Source: UBA10649 sp964597445
Lineage (GTDB): Bacteria > Actinomycetota > Actinomycetes > S36-B12
Assembly (NCBI GenBank): GCA_964597445.1
Contig: CAZQXO010000006.1
Location: 4,219-68,218, forward strand
Reading direction: 5' to 3'
Length of the DNA: 64,000 bases
Made by a program: the position numbers and the translations under genes. The notes below the pieces were generated by a model that was not told where the DNA came from, searched no databases, and saw nothing but the letters and a program-made list of their open reading frames with translations. Shown in pieces: positions 43,385 to 51,603 of the stretch. The stretch's first letter is position 1. The number at the start of each line of letters is the position of its first letter.

Positions 43385-44259
43385 TGGCGACGGCACAGCA
43401 GTGGTGGAAGGGCGCGCGTCCGCGGACCCTTCCCGCCGCGATCGCCCCCATCGCCGTGGGTGCCGGCCTCGGTGCCCAGGCCGGTGCCTTCGATCTCGGC
43501 CGCGTCCTGCTGGCTCTCGGTGTCGCCGTCCTGCTGCAGATCGGCGTCAACTACGCCAACGACTACAGCGATGGGGTCCGCGGGACCGATGCGACGCGTG
43601 TCGGTCCCGTGCGGCTGGTAGGGCAGGGACTCGCCAGTGCCGCAACGGTGAAGCGCGCCGCCTACGCGGCCTTCGCGGGCGCCGCGATCCTCGGCCTGAT
43701 CCTCGTCATCCTGACCATGCAGTGGTGGCTGCTGCTCGTGGGAGGCGCGAGCATCACCGCGGCCTGGCTCTACACGGGTGGCCCCCGGCCGTACGGCTAC
43801 GCGGGACTCGGCGAGACCTTCGTCTTCGTCTTCTTCGGCATCGTTCCCGTCATCGGCACGGCGTACGTGCAGACCCTGACGATCACGGGGACCGATGTGC
43901 TGGCGTCGGTCGGCGTGGGCCTGCTCAGCTGCGCCATCCTCGTGACGAACAACCTGCGCGATCGTGACGGTGACGCCGAAGCGGGCAAGCGCACCCTGGC
44001 CGTGCGGCTGGGCGACGAGCGCACTCGGACGCTCTACACCGCTCTCGTCACCGGCGCACTCGTCATCCCGATCCTGCTCATCCCGGCGACCTCACCCGCC
44101 GTCGGGCTCGCGATGCTGTCGGGCCTGCTCGCCATCGTCCCGTTGCGGATCGTGCTCAGCGGCGCCTCCGGAGCGGCCCTCATCCCCGCCCTGGCCTCCA
44201 CCGGCGTCCTTCTGCTGGTCTACGGACTCTCGCTGGGCGCCCTGCTCGCCTTCGCGTGA
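43384..44259 (+). CDS. menA: 1,4-Dihydroxy-2-naphthoate polyprenyltransferase
   Basis: MenA attaches the polyprenyl chain to dihydroxynaphthoate in the membrane. The 291-residue protein has about nine helices. The substrate motifs are NYANDYSDGVRGTD (first aspartate motif) and NNLRDRDGDAEAGKRTLAVR (second). It starts at ATG 43384, overlapping the menE stop. Its last 168 bases overlap, in antisense, the convergent DUF4229-type gene. Confidence 0.95.
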   Translation: MATAQQWWKGARPRTLPAAIAPIAVGAGLGAQAGAFDLGRVLLALGVAVLLQIGVNYANDYSDGVRGTDATRVGPVRLVGQGLASAATVKRAAYAAFAGAAILGLILVILTMQWWLLLVGGASITAAWLYTGGPRPYGYAGLGETFVFVFFGIVPVIGTAYVQTLTITGTDVLASVGVGLLSCAILVTNNLRDRDGDAEAGKRTLAVRLGDERTRTLYTALVTGALVIPILLIPATSPAVGLAMLSGLLAIVPLRIVLSGASGAALIPALASTGVLLLVYGLSLGALLAFA

Positions 44260-44553
44260 GCCAACGGCCGAGACCGGCTCCGGCTCATCGACGTCCTCGG
44301 CCCTGGTGGCCGCATCGATCCGGGCATTGATCCGGGCGAAGAACCCCCCGGCCGCACGGCCCACCCGCCCTCGCTGCCGATCGAGGACCACGAGGCTGAT
44401 GGCACCCGAGATCAGGATCGCCGCAACGGCCGACCACAGGGCATCCAGGGGCGTGAGCACCCACAGGAGGGCCCAGGCGCCGAGGAACACGAGCACCCGC
44501 AGCACGGTGTAGACCGCGACGGCGAGCGCCGTAGAGCTGGACGAGGAGGCCAC
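44092..44553 (-). CDS. DUF4229-type small membrane protein
   Basis: The 153-residue protein has two helices (ALAVAVYTVLRVLVFLGAWA, then SAVAAILISGAISLVVLDR) and the family signature RINARIDAATRAED, which is typical of DUF4229. Such genes commonly neighbour menA in actinobacteria; function is unknown. GTG 44551-44553 lies six bases after TACGGT. The last 56 residues are hydrophilic and read antisense to menA, and no earlier stop exists. An in-frame start further upstream is possible but less likely. Confidence 0.75.
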   Translation of the reverse strand: MASSSSSTALAVAVYTVLRVLVFLGAWALLWVLTPLDALWSAVAAILISGAISLVVLDRQRGRVGRAAGGFFARINARIDAATRAEDVDEPEPVSAVGSREGEQGAQRESVDQQKDAGGGQGGDEGRSGGAAEHDPQRDDGEQARQHREPDGG

Positions 44554-44559
44554 GTCCCT

Positions 44560-44565
44560 ACCGTA
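44560..44565 (-). promoter_or_regulatory. Candidate leaderless -10 element for the DUF4229-type gene
   Basis: TACGGT, six bases (AGGGAC), then the GTG at 44551-44553. Confidence 0.5.
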
Positions 44566-44665
44566 CGTGAGGGTGACGAGGACGTGCGCGGGAGCAGTGG
44601 TCACGTAGGCTTGCTAACGAGGGCCGGCAGGTCGCCGGCCGGCACGACGGATGAGGGAGGTTCCC

Positions 44666-44989
44666 GTGCTGCGCGTCGCCGGTGCCATCCTCGCGGTCGC
44701 CTTCTACATCTACTGCATCATCGACGTGCTGCGGACCCGTTCGGGCGAGACCCGCACCCTTCCCCGGTGGGTCTGGCTGATCGTGGTCATCGTGCTGCCC
44801 CTGGTCGGAGGCGTGCTCTGGCTGCTGCTCGGCCGGGTCTGGAACACCCCCGGCTCCATGCGGCGCCGGCGCCGCGGCCCGGTCGCTCCGGATGACGATC
44901 CGGCCTTCCTGAAGAAGATCGGCGACGACGCCTGGAGCCAGCGGATGCGTCAGCGGCGCGGCAAGGGTGAGACGCCGACCACGTCCTGA
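44666..44989 (+). CDS. PLDc_N-domain membrane protein
   Basis: The 107-residue protein has two helices (VAGAILAVAFYIYCIIDVLR and WVWLIVVIVLPLVGGVLWLL) with the Pro-Arg-Trp loop typical of the phospholipase D nuclease N-terminal domain, here without a catalytic domain. A basic tail follows. GTG 44666 is supported by GAGGGAGG five bases before it; ATG 44651 would place that site inside the gene. Its function is unknown. It often accompanies the DUF4229/menA genes. Confidence 0.82.
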   Translation: MLRVAGAILAVAFYIYCIIDVLRTRSGETRTLPRWVWLIVVIVLPLVGGVLWLLLGRVWNTPGSMRRRRRGPVAPDDDPAFLKKIGDDAWSQRMRQRRGKGETPTTS

Positions 44990-45000
44990 CCCGGCACGTC

Positions 45001-45042
45001 GCGCCGGCTCATCGGCGCCGGCTCATCGGCGCCGGCTCATCG
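45001..45042. repeat. 14-bp tandem repeat, three perfect copies
   Basis: GCGCCGGCTCATCG occurs at 45001, 45015 and 45029. It lies between the convergent ends of the PLDc_N gene and ccsB, 28 bases from the assembly gap. Each copy contains the palindrome GCCGGC. Confidence 0.95.
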
Positions 45043-45050
45043 CTCCCGAT

Positions 45051-46070
45051 CTAGACACCCGCGTACGAGNNNNNNNNNNNNNNNNNNNNNNNNNNNNNNN
45101 NNNNNNNNNNNNNNNNNNNNNNNNNNNNNNNNNNNNNNNNNNNNNNNNNNNNNNNNNNNNNNNNNNNNNAGTAGTTGATCAGGAACGACACCCACCCGGC
45201 GATCGCGATCCATGACGCACGGTCGCCACGCCATCCAGCCGTCGACCGTGCGTGCAGGTAGGCCGCGTAGACCACCCACGTGATGAACGCCCACGTCTCC
45301 TTGGGATCCCAGCCCCAGTAGCGACCCCAGGCGTTCTCGGCCCAGATGGCCCCCGCGACGACGGAGAACGTCCACAGCGGGAAGGAGAAGGCCACGACCA
45401 GGTGCGTCAGCCGCTCGAGTCGCTCGCGACTCGGAAGATGGGACATCCAGCCCGTGACGGGACCTGCCCCGGCCAGGCGCTCCGCGCGCCCGCGCCCCAG
45501 GGCCAGAGCCGCTGTGGCCGCGCCGAAGGTGAACGCGCCGAAGCAGACGATCGCGGCGGACACGTGGATGACGAGCCAGTAGCTCTTCAGTGCCGGAACG
45601 AGCTGCGCCGCCTCGGTGTACAGGACGGTGACGGCGAGCCCGAGCCACAGCAGGGTCGGGATGACGATGAACAGCCCGAGCCAGCGCAGGTCGTGCCGCA
45701 GGGACAGGAAAAGGAAGACGAAGAGCACTCCCAGGGCGGCCGTGATGGAGAACTCGTACATGTTGCCCCACGGCACGCGGCCGGCCCAGATCCCCCGCAG
45801 CACGACGCCGACCAGCAGCAGGAGAGCCGCCAGCCACGTGAGGGACATGCCGATGTTGCCGGCACGACGCCCCGGCTGGGTCGTCGACGGCGGCTCCTCG
45901 CGCACCAGCAGGGCGGTGCCGCCACCGCCCTCGACGGTGACCTTCACGGGCGCGACCGGACGCCGGCCGACGGCGAACGATGCAGCGAAGAACACCATCG
46001 CGAGCGCAAGGGTGACCATGGTGGCGTACACCGCGGCGTTGCTGGCCTCCGCGAGCTGCATGCTGGTCAC
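45051..46070 (-). CDS. ccsB: Cytochrome c biogenesis protein CcsB/CcsA (interrupted by an assembly gap)
   Basis: This is the heme-handling half of the system II cytochrome c synthase. It is a multi-helix membrane protein with the tryptophan-rich WGRYWGWDPKETWAFITWVV motif and conserved histidines (VIHVSAAIVCFGAFTFG). The run of N at 45070-45169 falls near the C-terminus; after it the sequence ends SYAGV and TAG, the usual family ending GLHSYAGV. The missing stretch is probably about ten residues, so the 100 N are a placeholder. GTG 46068-46070 overlaps resB by four bases. Confidence 0.93.
   Translation of the reverse strand: MTSMQLAEASNAAVYATMVTLALAMVFFAASFAVGRRPVAPVKVTVEGGGGTALLVREEPPSTTQPGRRAGNIGMSLTWLAALLLLVGVVLRGIWAGRVPWGNMYEFSITAALGVLFVFLFLSLRHDLRWLGLFIVIPTLLWLGLAVTVLYTEAAQLVPALKSYWLVIHVSAAIVCFGAFTFGAATAALALGRGRAERLAGAGPVTGWMSHLPSRERLERLTHLVVAFSFPLWTFSVVAGAIWAENAWGRYWGWDPKETWAFITWVVYAAYLHARSTAGWRGDRASWIAIAGWVSFLINYXXXXXXXXXXXXXXXXXXXXXXXXXXXXXXXXXXSYAGV
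45070..45169. other. Assembly gap (100 N)
   Basis: Exactly 100 unknown bases, the customary filler length. It lies inside the ccsB 3' end and directly beside the 14-bp repeat array, which may have caused the break. Confidence 0.98.
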
Positions 46071-47632
46071 GGGCTCTCCTCCCTGTCGGGTGCGACATCC
46101 AGGCCGAGGCGGTCGGCCAGTGACACGACGTCCGAATCCAGATCCATGGCCTCGGTTCGTCCGAGGGCTCCAATCTGCACGAGCGTACCTCCGCCGGTCG
46201 TGGCGCTCGCCCGGACCCAGATCCGTCGACGGCGGACGAAGAGGGAGGCCATCAGGCCGAGCATGGCGAGCACCGAGGCGATCAGGGCGAGCTCCTTTCC
46301 CGGATCGTGGGCGATCTGGAAGGAGGCCCAGCGGTCGAAGCCCACGAACTCGATGGAGCCGAGGCCGTCCGGCAGCTCCCAGGTGTCACCGGGGATGAGC
46401 GACTCCAGGCCCACCTGCTCCATGCCGTCCGTGTCGAGCGTGTAGACGCTCTGCGGGGCGCCGTCATCCATGCCGAGGTCACCCGTGAAGGCGGACAGGA
46501 ACACCGCCGGGTAGTCCGGTGCCGGGAACGTGGAGTGCGGCCCGAGCTCCTCGGTCAGCGCGGCCGTCGGCGCGAAGATGCCGGAGAAGCCCAGGGGCGT
46601 CTCGGCATCCGGGACCTTGAGGACGCCCGTCGACGTGAAGTTGCCGTCCTGCGGCAGGAAGACGACGGTGTCGTCGAACACCACACGGTCGGCCGCATCG
46701 CGGACGATGAGGCGGGGTGCGTATCCGTGCCCCACCAGGAAGACCCTGGCTCCGTCCGCCGACAGTGGCTCATTGACCTGCACGAGGATCGACTCAGGCT
46801 CCGCGCCGGGCTCGGGCAGGTAGGTCAGGTCGGCCTCGAAGAGGCGCGGTGAGCCCAACTGGGCCTCGCTGCGCTCGAAGTCCACCCGGAAGTCCTCGAG
46901 GGTGAAGGAGAAGGGCGCGAGACGGTCCGCGTCCATGAATCGACCGGCCCCCCACGCGTCGTACTGGGTCAGGGTGTTCGAGAATCCCGATCCCTCCCGG
47001 ATGACGACGTTTCCGCGCCACCCGAGCAGGCCGCCCACCGCGACACCCACCAGAACGAGTACGAGGGACAGGTGGAACACGAGGTTGCCGGTCTCGCGCC
47101 AGAAGCCCTTCTCCGCCGCGACCCATTCACCCGACTCGGCGCGGACGCGCCAGCGCTGCGAGCGCAGGACCTGCCCGGCCGCCACGAGGACGTCCTCCAC
47201 CGATCGGTCCGTGATCCCCTCACGATGGGCGGGCAGGCGCATGAGGTTTCGGGGCGCCGGCGGGGGCGGAGTGCGCATCGCGCGGGCATGCACGCCGATC
47301 CTCGGCAGGACACAGCCGATGAGGGAGATGAAGAGCAGCAGGTACACCGCAGCGAACCACGGCGCGGCATAGACATCGAAGAAGCCCAGGGCATCGAGCA
47401 CCGGGGCCGTCGACGGGTTCTCCTCGATCCACTGGTCGACACGCAGGGGGTTCGTGCCTCGCTGAGGAAGCACCGACCCGGGGATGCTGACGAGGGCCAG
47501 CAGGAACAGGAGGATGAGCGCCGTGCGCATGCTGGTGAGCTGCCGCCACAGCCACCGCAGGAACCCTGTCGTCCCCAGCGGAGGCAGGGAGGGAGCGGCA
47601 TCATCCGCGCGCATCTCGATGTCGGTGGTCAC
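46067..47632 (-). CDS. resB: Cytochrome c biogenesis protein ResB
   Basis: ResB is the partner of CcsB in system II heme ligation. The 521-residue protein has three N-terminal helices (MRTALILLFLLALVSIPGSV, WFAAVYLLLFISLIGCVLPR and LVFHLSLVLVLVGVAVGGLL), a large extracytoplasmic domain, and a last helix ELALIASVLAMLGLMASLFV. It starts at GTG 47630-47632 and overlaps ccdA and ccsB by four bases each. Confidence 0.95.
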   Translation of the reverse strand: MTTDIEMRADDAAPSLPPLGTTGFLRWLWRQLTSMRTALILLFLLALVSIPGSVLPQRGTNPLRVDQWIEENPSTAPVLDALGFFDVYAAPWFAAVYLLLFISLIGCVLPRIGVHARAMRTPPPPAPRNLMRLPAHREGITDRSVEDVLVAAGQVLRSQRWRVRAESGEWVAAEKGFWRETGNLVFHLSLVLVLVGVAVGGLLGWRGNVVIREGSGFSNTLTQYDAWGAGRFMDADRLAPFSFTLEDFRVDFERSEAQLGSPRLFEADLTYLPEPGAEPESILVQVNEPLSADGARVFLVGHGYAPRLIVRDAADRVVFDDTVVFLPQDGNFTSTGVLKVPDAETPLGFSGIFAPTAALTEELGPHSTFPAPDYPAVFLSAFTGDLGMDDGAPQSVYTLDTDGMEQVGLESLIPGDTWELPDGLGSIEFVGFDRWASFQIAHDPGKELALIASVLAMLGLMASLFVRRRRIWVRASATTGGGTLVQIGALGRTEAMDLDSDVVSLADRLGLDVAPDREESP

Positions 47633-48378
47633 AGCGCCGTCTCGAATCCGGGCATCTGGATCCGCAGCCACACGGTGAAGTCGGTCCACAGACCGGTCAC
47701 GAGAAGCACGCCCACGAGGACCAGCATGCCTCCTCCGATCCTCATCACCCACACGTAGTGCTCCCGGACCCACCCGATCGCCCTCGCCATGCGGCTGAAG
47801 GCCAGGGCGAGGAGGATGAAGGGCAGGCCCAGCCCGAGGCAGTAGGCCAGGGACAGGATGGCCCCGCGGAGGGCGCTCGCCTCGGTGAAGGCCAGGGTCT
47901 GCACCGCCGTCAGGGTCGGACCGATGCAGGGAGTCCATCCGAGTCCGAACAGCAGGCCCAGGAGCGGCGCACCAGCGACTCCCCACGTGGGTGTCCGATG
48001 CAGGCGCCACTCCCGCTGGAGCCCGGGAATGAGCCCCATGAAGCCCAGGCCCATCGCGATCACCACGACACCGAGCACGCGGTTGATGACGTCGGCGTAC
48101 TCCAGCAGGACGGAGCCGATGCCGCCGAAGAGCACTCCGTAGCTGACGAAGACGATGCTGAAGCCCAGGACGAAGAGCAGGCTGCCGGCGAGGACCCGTC
48201 GGCGACTGCCTGTTCCCTCCGCCAGTTCCGAGCCGGTGAGACCGGTCATGTAGGACAGGTAGCCGGGGGCCAGGGGCAGGACGCAGGGGCTGAGGAAGGC
48301 GACGATTCCCGCCGCGAAGGCGATCGGCAGCGCGAGCCAGAGTGCCCCTCCCGAGACGATCTCGACCACGCCGTCCAT
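47629..48378 (-). CDS. ccdA: Cytochrome c biogenesis protein CcdA
   Basis: CcdA passes reducing power across the membrane to ResA. The 249-residue, six-helix protein has the two redox cysteines in FLSPCVLPLAPGYLSYMTGL and LGWTPCIGPTLTAVQTLAF. It starts at ATG 48376-48378, overlapping the resA stop, and ends overlapping resB. Confidence 0.96.
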   Translation of the reverse strand: MDGVVEIVSGGALWLALPIAFAAGIVAFLSPCVLPLAPGYLSYMTGLTGSELAEGTGSRRRVLAGSLLFVLGFSIVFVSYGVLFGGIGSVLLEYADVINRVLGVVVIAMGLGFMGLIPGLQREWRLHRTPTWGVAGAPLLGLLFGLGWTPCIGPTLTAVQTLAFTEASALRGAILSLAYCLGLGLPFILLALAFSRMARAIGWVREHYVWVMRIGGGMLVLVGVLLVTGLWTDFTVWLRIQMPGFETAL

Positions 48379-48980
48379 CAGGAGCCTGTCGACTCCGGGG
48401 AGACCAGCGGCTCGATGAGCCCTCGAAGGGAGGACTCGCTCGCCTTGCCCAGGACACGGCCGGCGACGCGGCCTTCCCGATCGATGACCAGTGTCGAGGG
48501 GATGGCCTGCGGCGGCAGGGTGTCGCTGAACAGCAGCTGCAGGCGGCCGTCCCGATCGATCACGTTGTCGTAGGTGATGCCGAAGCGATCGATGAAGGCC
48601 CGAGCCGACGCATCGGAATCCCGGGTGTCGAGTCCGACGAAGGTCACGCCGGCGGGCTCCAGTTCCGATGACAGGGCGGCGAGGGTTGGTGCCTCCGCCC
48701 GACACGGTGCGCACCACGAGGCCCACACGTTCAGGACGACGACCTCACCCAGATGGTCCGACAGGCGGAACGTGCCCCCCTCGAGGGTGGTACCGACGAG
48801 ATCGGGAGCCGCTTCGCGCTCGGCCTCGGGCACCAGCACGATCGAGCCGTCACCAGCGACGTAGCCACCTTCTGGCGCGGCCGCTGGTCCGGAGTCCGAT
48901 GCCGACGAGCATCCGGCCAGGGTCATGCCCGACACGAGCAGGCCCAGGACCACGGTCAGCGTGCGGGATCGCAGGGCCAT
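48378..48980 (-). CDS. resA: ResA/TlpA-type thioredoxin lipoprotein
   Basis: ResA reduces apocytochrome c cysteines outside the membrane. The 200-residue protein has a lipoprotein signal (VLGLLVSGMTLAGC, lipidated cysteine near residue 24) and the thioredoxin motif WASWCAPCRAEAPTL, with a PSTLVID cis-proline loop. It is the first of the resA-ccdA-resB-ccsB set. Confidence 0.95.
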   Translation of the reverse strand: MALRSRTLTVVLGLLVSGMTLAGCSSASDSGPAAAPEGGYVAGDGSIVLVPEAEREAAPDLVGTTLEGGTFRLSDHLGEVVVLNVWASWCAPCRAEAPTLAALSSELEPAGVTFVGLDTRDSDASARAFIDRFGITYDNVIDRDGRLQLLFSDTLPPQAIPSTLVIDREGRVAGRVLGKASESSLRGLIEPLVSPESTGS

Positions 48981-48988
48981 GGGACTCG

Positions 48989-49636
48989 TCAGGCTCCTGC
49001 GATCTTGCTCGCCTGCGCCAGCAGGTCGCGTGATGGCTCGGTGTACGTGATCGCAGCGAGGGTGTCACCGCGGAACTCGAGCGAGGTCAGCGAGGCCAGC
49101 GTGCACTGCCGGCTGCGCGGGTCATGCCACAGCCGCCGCTCCTCGGCGGCGAGACGAGCGATCCAGATCGGGAGCTGGTGGCTCACGAGCACCGCCTCGT
49201 GTCCCCTCGCCTGCTCCCGTGCGTCAGCGATGGCCGAACCCATGCGCTCAGCGACCTGCACGTAGGGCTCGCCCCACGACGGCGTGAAGGGGTTGTACAG
49301 GTAGCGCCACGTGCGCGGCTGCTTGAGAACGCCGTCGCCCACGCTCACCCGCTGGCCCTCGAAGATATTCTCCGCCTCGATGAGCTGAGGATCGGTGAGG
49401 ATGGGCAGCTCGTGGCGCTCCGCCACCGGGGCTGCCGTCTGCTGGGCCCGCTCCATCGGCGACGAGATGACGTGCGAGATGTCACGGTCGGCGAGCGCCT
49501 CCGCGGCGCGCACCGCCATCTGCTTGCCGAGGTCGGAGAGGTAGTACCCCGGGAGCCGCCCGTAGAGGACGCCCTCCGGATTGAAGACCTCGCCGTGACG
49601 CAGGAGGTGCACGACGGTCCGGTCAGCAGCGGCCAT
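48989..49636 (-). CDS. Histidine phosphatase (phosphoglycerate mutase-like)
   Basis: The 215-residue protein has the phosphohistidine motif LLRHGEVFNPEGVLYGRLPG and a second catalytic segment (EAVLVSHQLPIWIARL). It is likely a broad-specificity phosphatase rather than a glycolytic mutase. A homologue occupies the same place before the thioredoxin/ccd genes in Mycobacterium (recalled). It starts two bases after the cobA-hemD stop. Confidence 0.88.
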   Translation of the reverse strand: MAAADRTVVHLLRHGEVFNPEGVLYGRLPGYYLSDLGKQMAVRAAEALADRDISHVISSPMERAQQTAAPVAERHELPILTDPQLIEAENIFEGQRVSVGDGVLKQPRTWRYLYNPFTPSWGEPYVQVAERMGSAIADAREQARGHEAVLVSHQLPIWIARLAAEERRLWHDPRSRQCTLASLTSLEFRGDTLAAITYTEPSRDLLAQASKIAGA

Positions 49637-49638
49637 GG

Positions 49639-51603
49639 TCAGGTCGCCCGTCGCCTCGTCGCCGTGCGGCGCCGACTAGGACGCCACGACCCCTCACCGG
49701 CCTCCAGCGCAGCCAGGCGCATCGCCTCGCCGTGCGCGGCAAGCGCGTCGACCAGTGACGGAACCGTGCTGGCCTCGGCGAGGACGTCCACCCGGAGACC
49801 GTGCTCCTCAGCGGCCTTCGCGGTCTGGGGGCCGATGCACGCCACGATGGTCGTGTGGTGCGGCTTGCCCGCGATGCCCACGAGATTGCGCACGGTGCTG
49901 CTCGACGTGAAGAGAACGGCATCGAACCCACCCGTCTTGATGGCCTCGCGCGTGTCGGCCGGCGGCGGAGCGGCACGCACCGTGCGGTAGGCCGTGATGT
50001 CCTCGACCTCCCAGCCCAGCTCGGCCAGGCCGGCAGCCAGGGTGTCGGTGGCGATGTCGGCCCGCGGCAGGAAGACCCGGTTGATCGGATCGGTGAGGGA
50101 GTCGTAGTGGGGCCAGTCCTCGAGCAGGGCCGACGTGGTCTGCTCGCCCGAGGGGAAGATGTCCGGACGGACACCGAACTCCACGAGCGCCGCCACGGTC
50201 GACTCGCCGACGGCTGCCACCTTGAGCCCGGCGAAGGACCTCGCGTCGAGGCCGTACTCCTGCAGCTTCTCGCGGATCGCGCGCACGGCATTGACCGATG
50301 TGAAGCCGATCCACTCGTACCGACCCTGCACCAGGCCGTTCACGGCGCGGTCGATCTGCTGCGGTGTGCGGGGCGGCTCGACCGAGATGGTCGGCACCTC
50401 CACCGGCACAGCACCATGCAGTCGCAGGAGCTCCATGATCGGGCCGGAGTGATCCTGCGTTCGGGGAATCAGCACTCGCCACCCGAACAGTGACTTCGTC
50501 TCGAACCAGTCGAGCTTGTCGCGCTGATCGATGACATGACCGACCACGACCACGCCCGAGCCCGCCTGACGGGAGTTCTTCGCCGTCGCACGGATCGTCT
50601 CGAGCGTCGCCACGAGCGTGCGCTGATCGACCGTCGTCCCACGACGCGTCACCGCGATCGGCAGAGCGGCATCCGCGCCGGCACTCATCAGGTGGTCGGC
50701 GATCTCCGAAGCACGATCCGCTCCATCCGTGAAGACGAGGGTCGTCCGTGCATCGACGAGCTCGGCCCACGGGAGCTGGGTGTCATGCGCATCGAGGATG
50801 CGCACCTGCCGCGTGCGTCCGCCGGTCAGGCCGAAGCCCGCGTACGCCGGGACGCCGGTGATCTCACTGACTCCCGGAGCGATCTCGAAGTCCAGACGCG
50901 CCTTGCGGAGGGCGGCGGCTTCCTGCAGGAAGGATCCATCGAGGACGGGGTCACCCGACATCAGTCGCACCGTGGCTCGGCCGGCGCGTGCCGCCTCCAC
51001 CACCAGCGCGCTGCGTCCCGCCTGATCGAGGGGCAGACCGGACGCGTCGACCGCCGGGAGGACCTCGGCATCCGTGGAGGCATGCAGTCGAGCCAGATCG
51101 ATGACGTCGGCGTCGGCGATCACCACATCGGCCGAGGACAGCAGGTGCACTGCGCGCACAGTGAGGAGGTCCGCTGCACCGGGACCGGCGGCGACGAGCG
51201 CCACGTGACCGGGTGCGGGAGCCCGACGAGGCTTGGCGGCTGGCGAGATCTCCGGTCCCTGATCGACGTCAGGGAGGACGGACGCGGCGGTGGCGGCCTT
51301 GGATGCCGCCTTCTTCACCGGTGCCGCCTTGGCCGCAGGCGCCTTCGGCGCTGACGCCTTCGTCGCTGACCCCTTCGTCGCTGACGTCTTCGCCGCTGAA
51401 GCCTTCGGAGGACCGGCCTTCGCAGCTGCCGGCTTCGCCGCGACAGTCTTCGCAGACGCGACCTTCGGGGCTGCCGGCTTCGCCACCGACGCCTTCGGGG
51501 TCGACTTCCGCGCCGGGGCCTTCGATGCCGCCTTGGGCGTGGTCTTCTTCACGGGCGTGGCCTTCTTCGCAGCCGGGGTCTTCCCGGCGACTGTCCTCGT
51601 CAT
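49639..51603 (-). CDS. hemD: CobA-like/uroporphyrinogen-III synthase fusion with a lysine-rich N-terminal tail
   Basis: The 654-residue protein has three parts. Residues 1-105 are a Lys/Ala/Pro/Thr-rich tail (AAKKATPVKKTTPKAASK and similar), like histone H1. Residues 132-375 resemble SUMT (CobA), but the GAGPGD motif reads AAGPGA and the GGDP region reads MSGDPVLDG, so methyltransferase activity is doubtful. Residues 385-640 are HemD (GFTSVNAVRAIREKL, AVGESTVAALVEFG, LFTSSSTVRNLVG), which closes the uroporphyrinogen-III ring. ATG 51601-51603 overlaps the rex stop by four bases. hemA and hemC, usually between rex and hemD, are absent. Confidence 0.88.
   Translation of the reverse strand: MTRTVAGKTPAAKKATPVKKTTPKAASKAPARKSTPKASVAKPAAPKVASAKTVAAKPAAAKAGPPKASAAKTSATKGSATKASAPKAPAAKAAPVKKAASKAATAASVLPDVDQGPEISPAAKPRRAPAPGHVALVAAGPGAADLLTVRAVHLLSSADVVIADADVIDLARLHASTDAEVLPAVDASGLPLDQAGRSALVVEAARAGRATVRLMSGDPVLDGSFLQEAAALRKARLDFEIAPGVSEITGVPAYAGFGLTGGRTRQVRILDAHDTQLPWAELVDARTTLVFTDGADRASEIADHLMSAGADAALPIAVTRRGTTVDQRTLVATLETIRATAKNSRQAGSGVVVVGHVIDQRDKLDWFETKSLFGWRVLIPRTQDHSGPIMELLRLHGAVPVEVPTISVEPPRTPQQIDRAVNGLVQGRYEWIGFTSVNAVRAIREKLQEYGLDARSFAGLKVAAVGESTVAALVEFGVRPDIFPSGEQTTSALLEDWPHYDSLTDPINRVFLPRADIATDTLAAGLAELGWEVEDITAYRTVRAAPPPADTREAIKTGGFDAVLFTSSSTVRNLVGIAGKPHHTTIVACIGPQTAKAAEEHGLRVDVLAEASTVPSLVDALAAHGEAMRLAALEAGEGSWRPSRRRTATRRRAT

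Noticed and set aside
46067..48457. ResB with a 275-residue N-terminal extension
   Set aside because: The extension is a shifted frame of ccdA; GTG at 47630-47632 gives the normal ResB.
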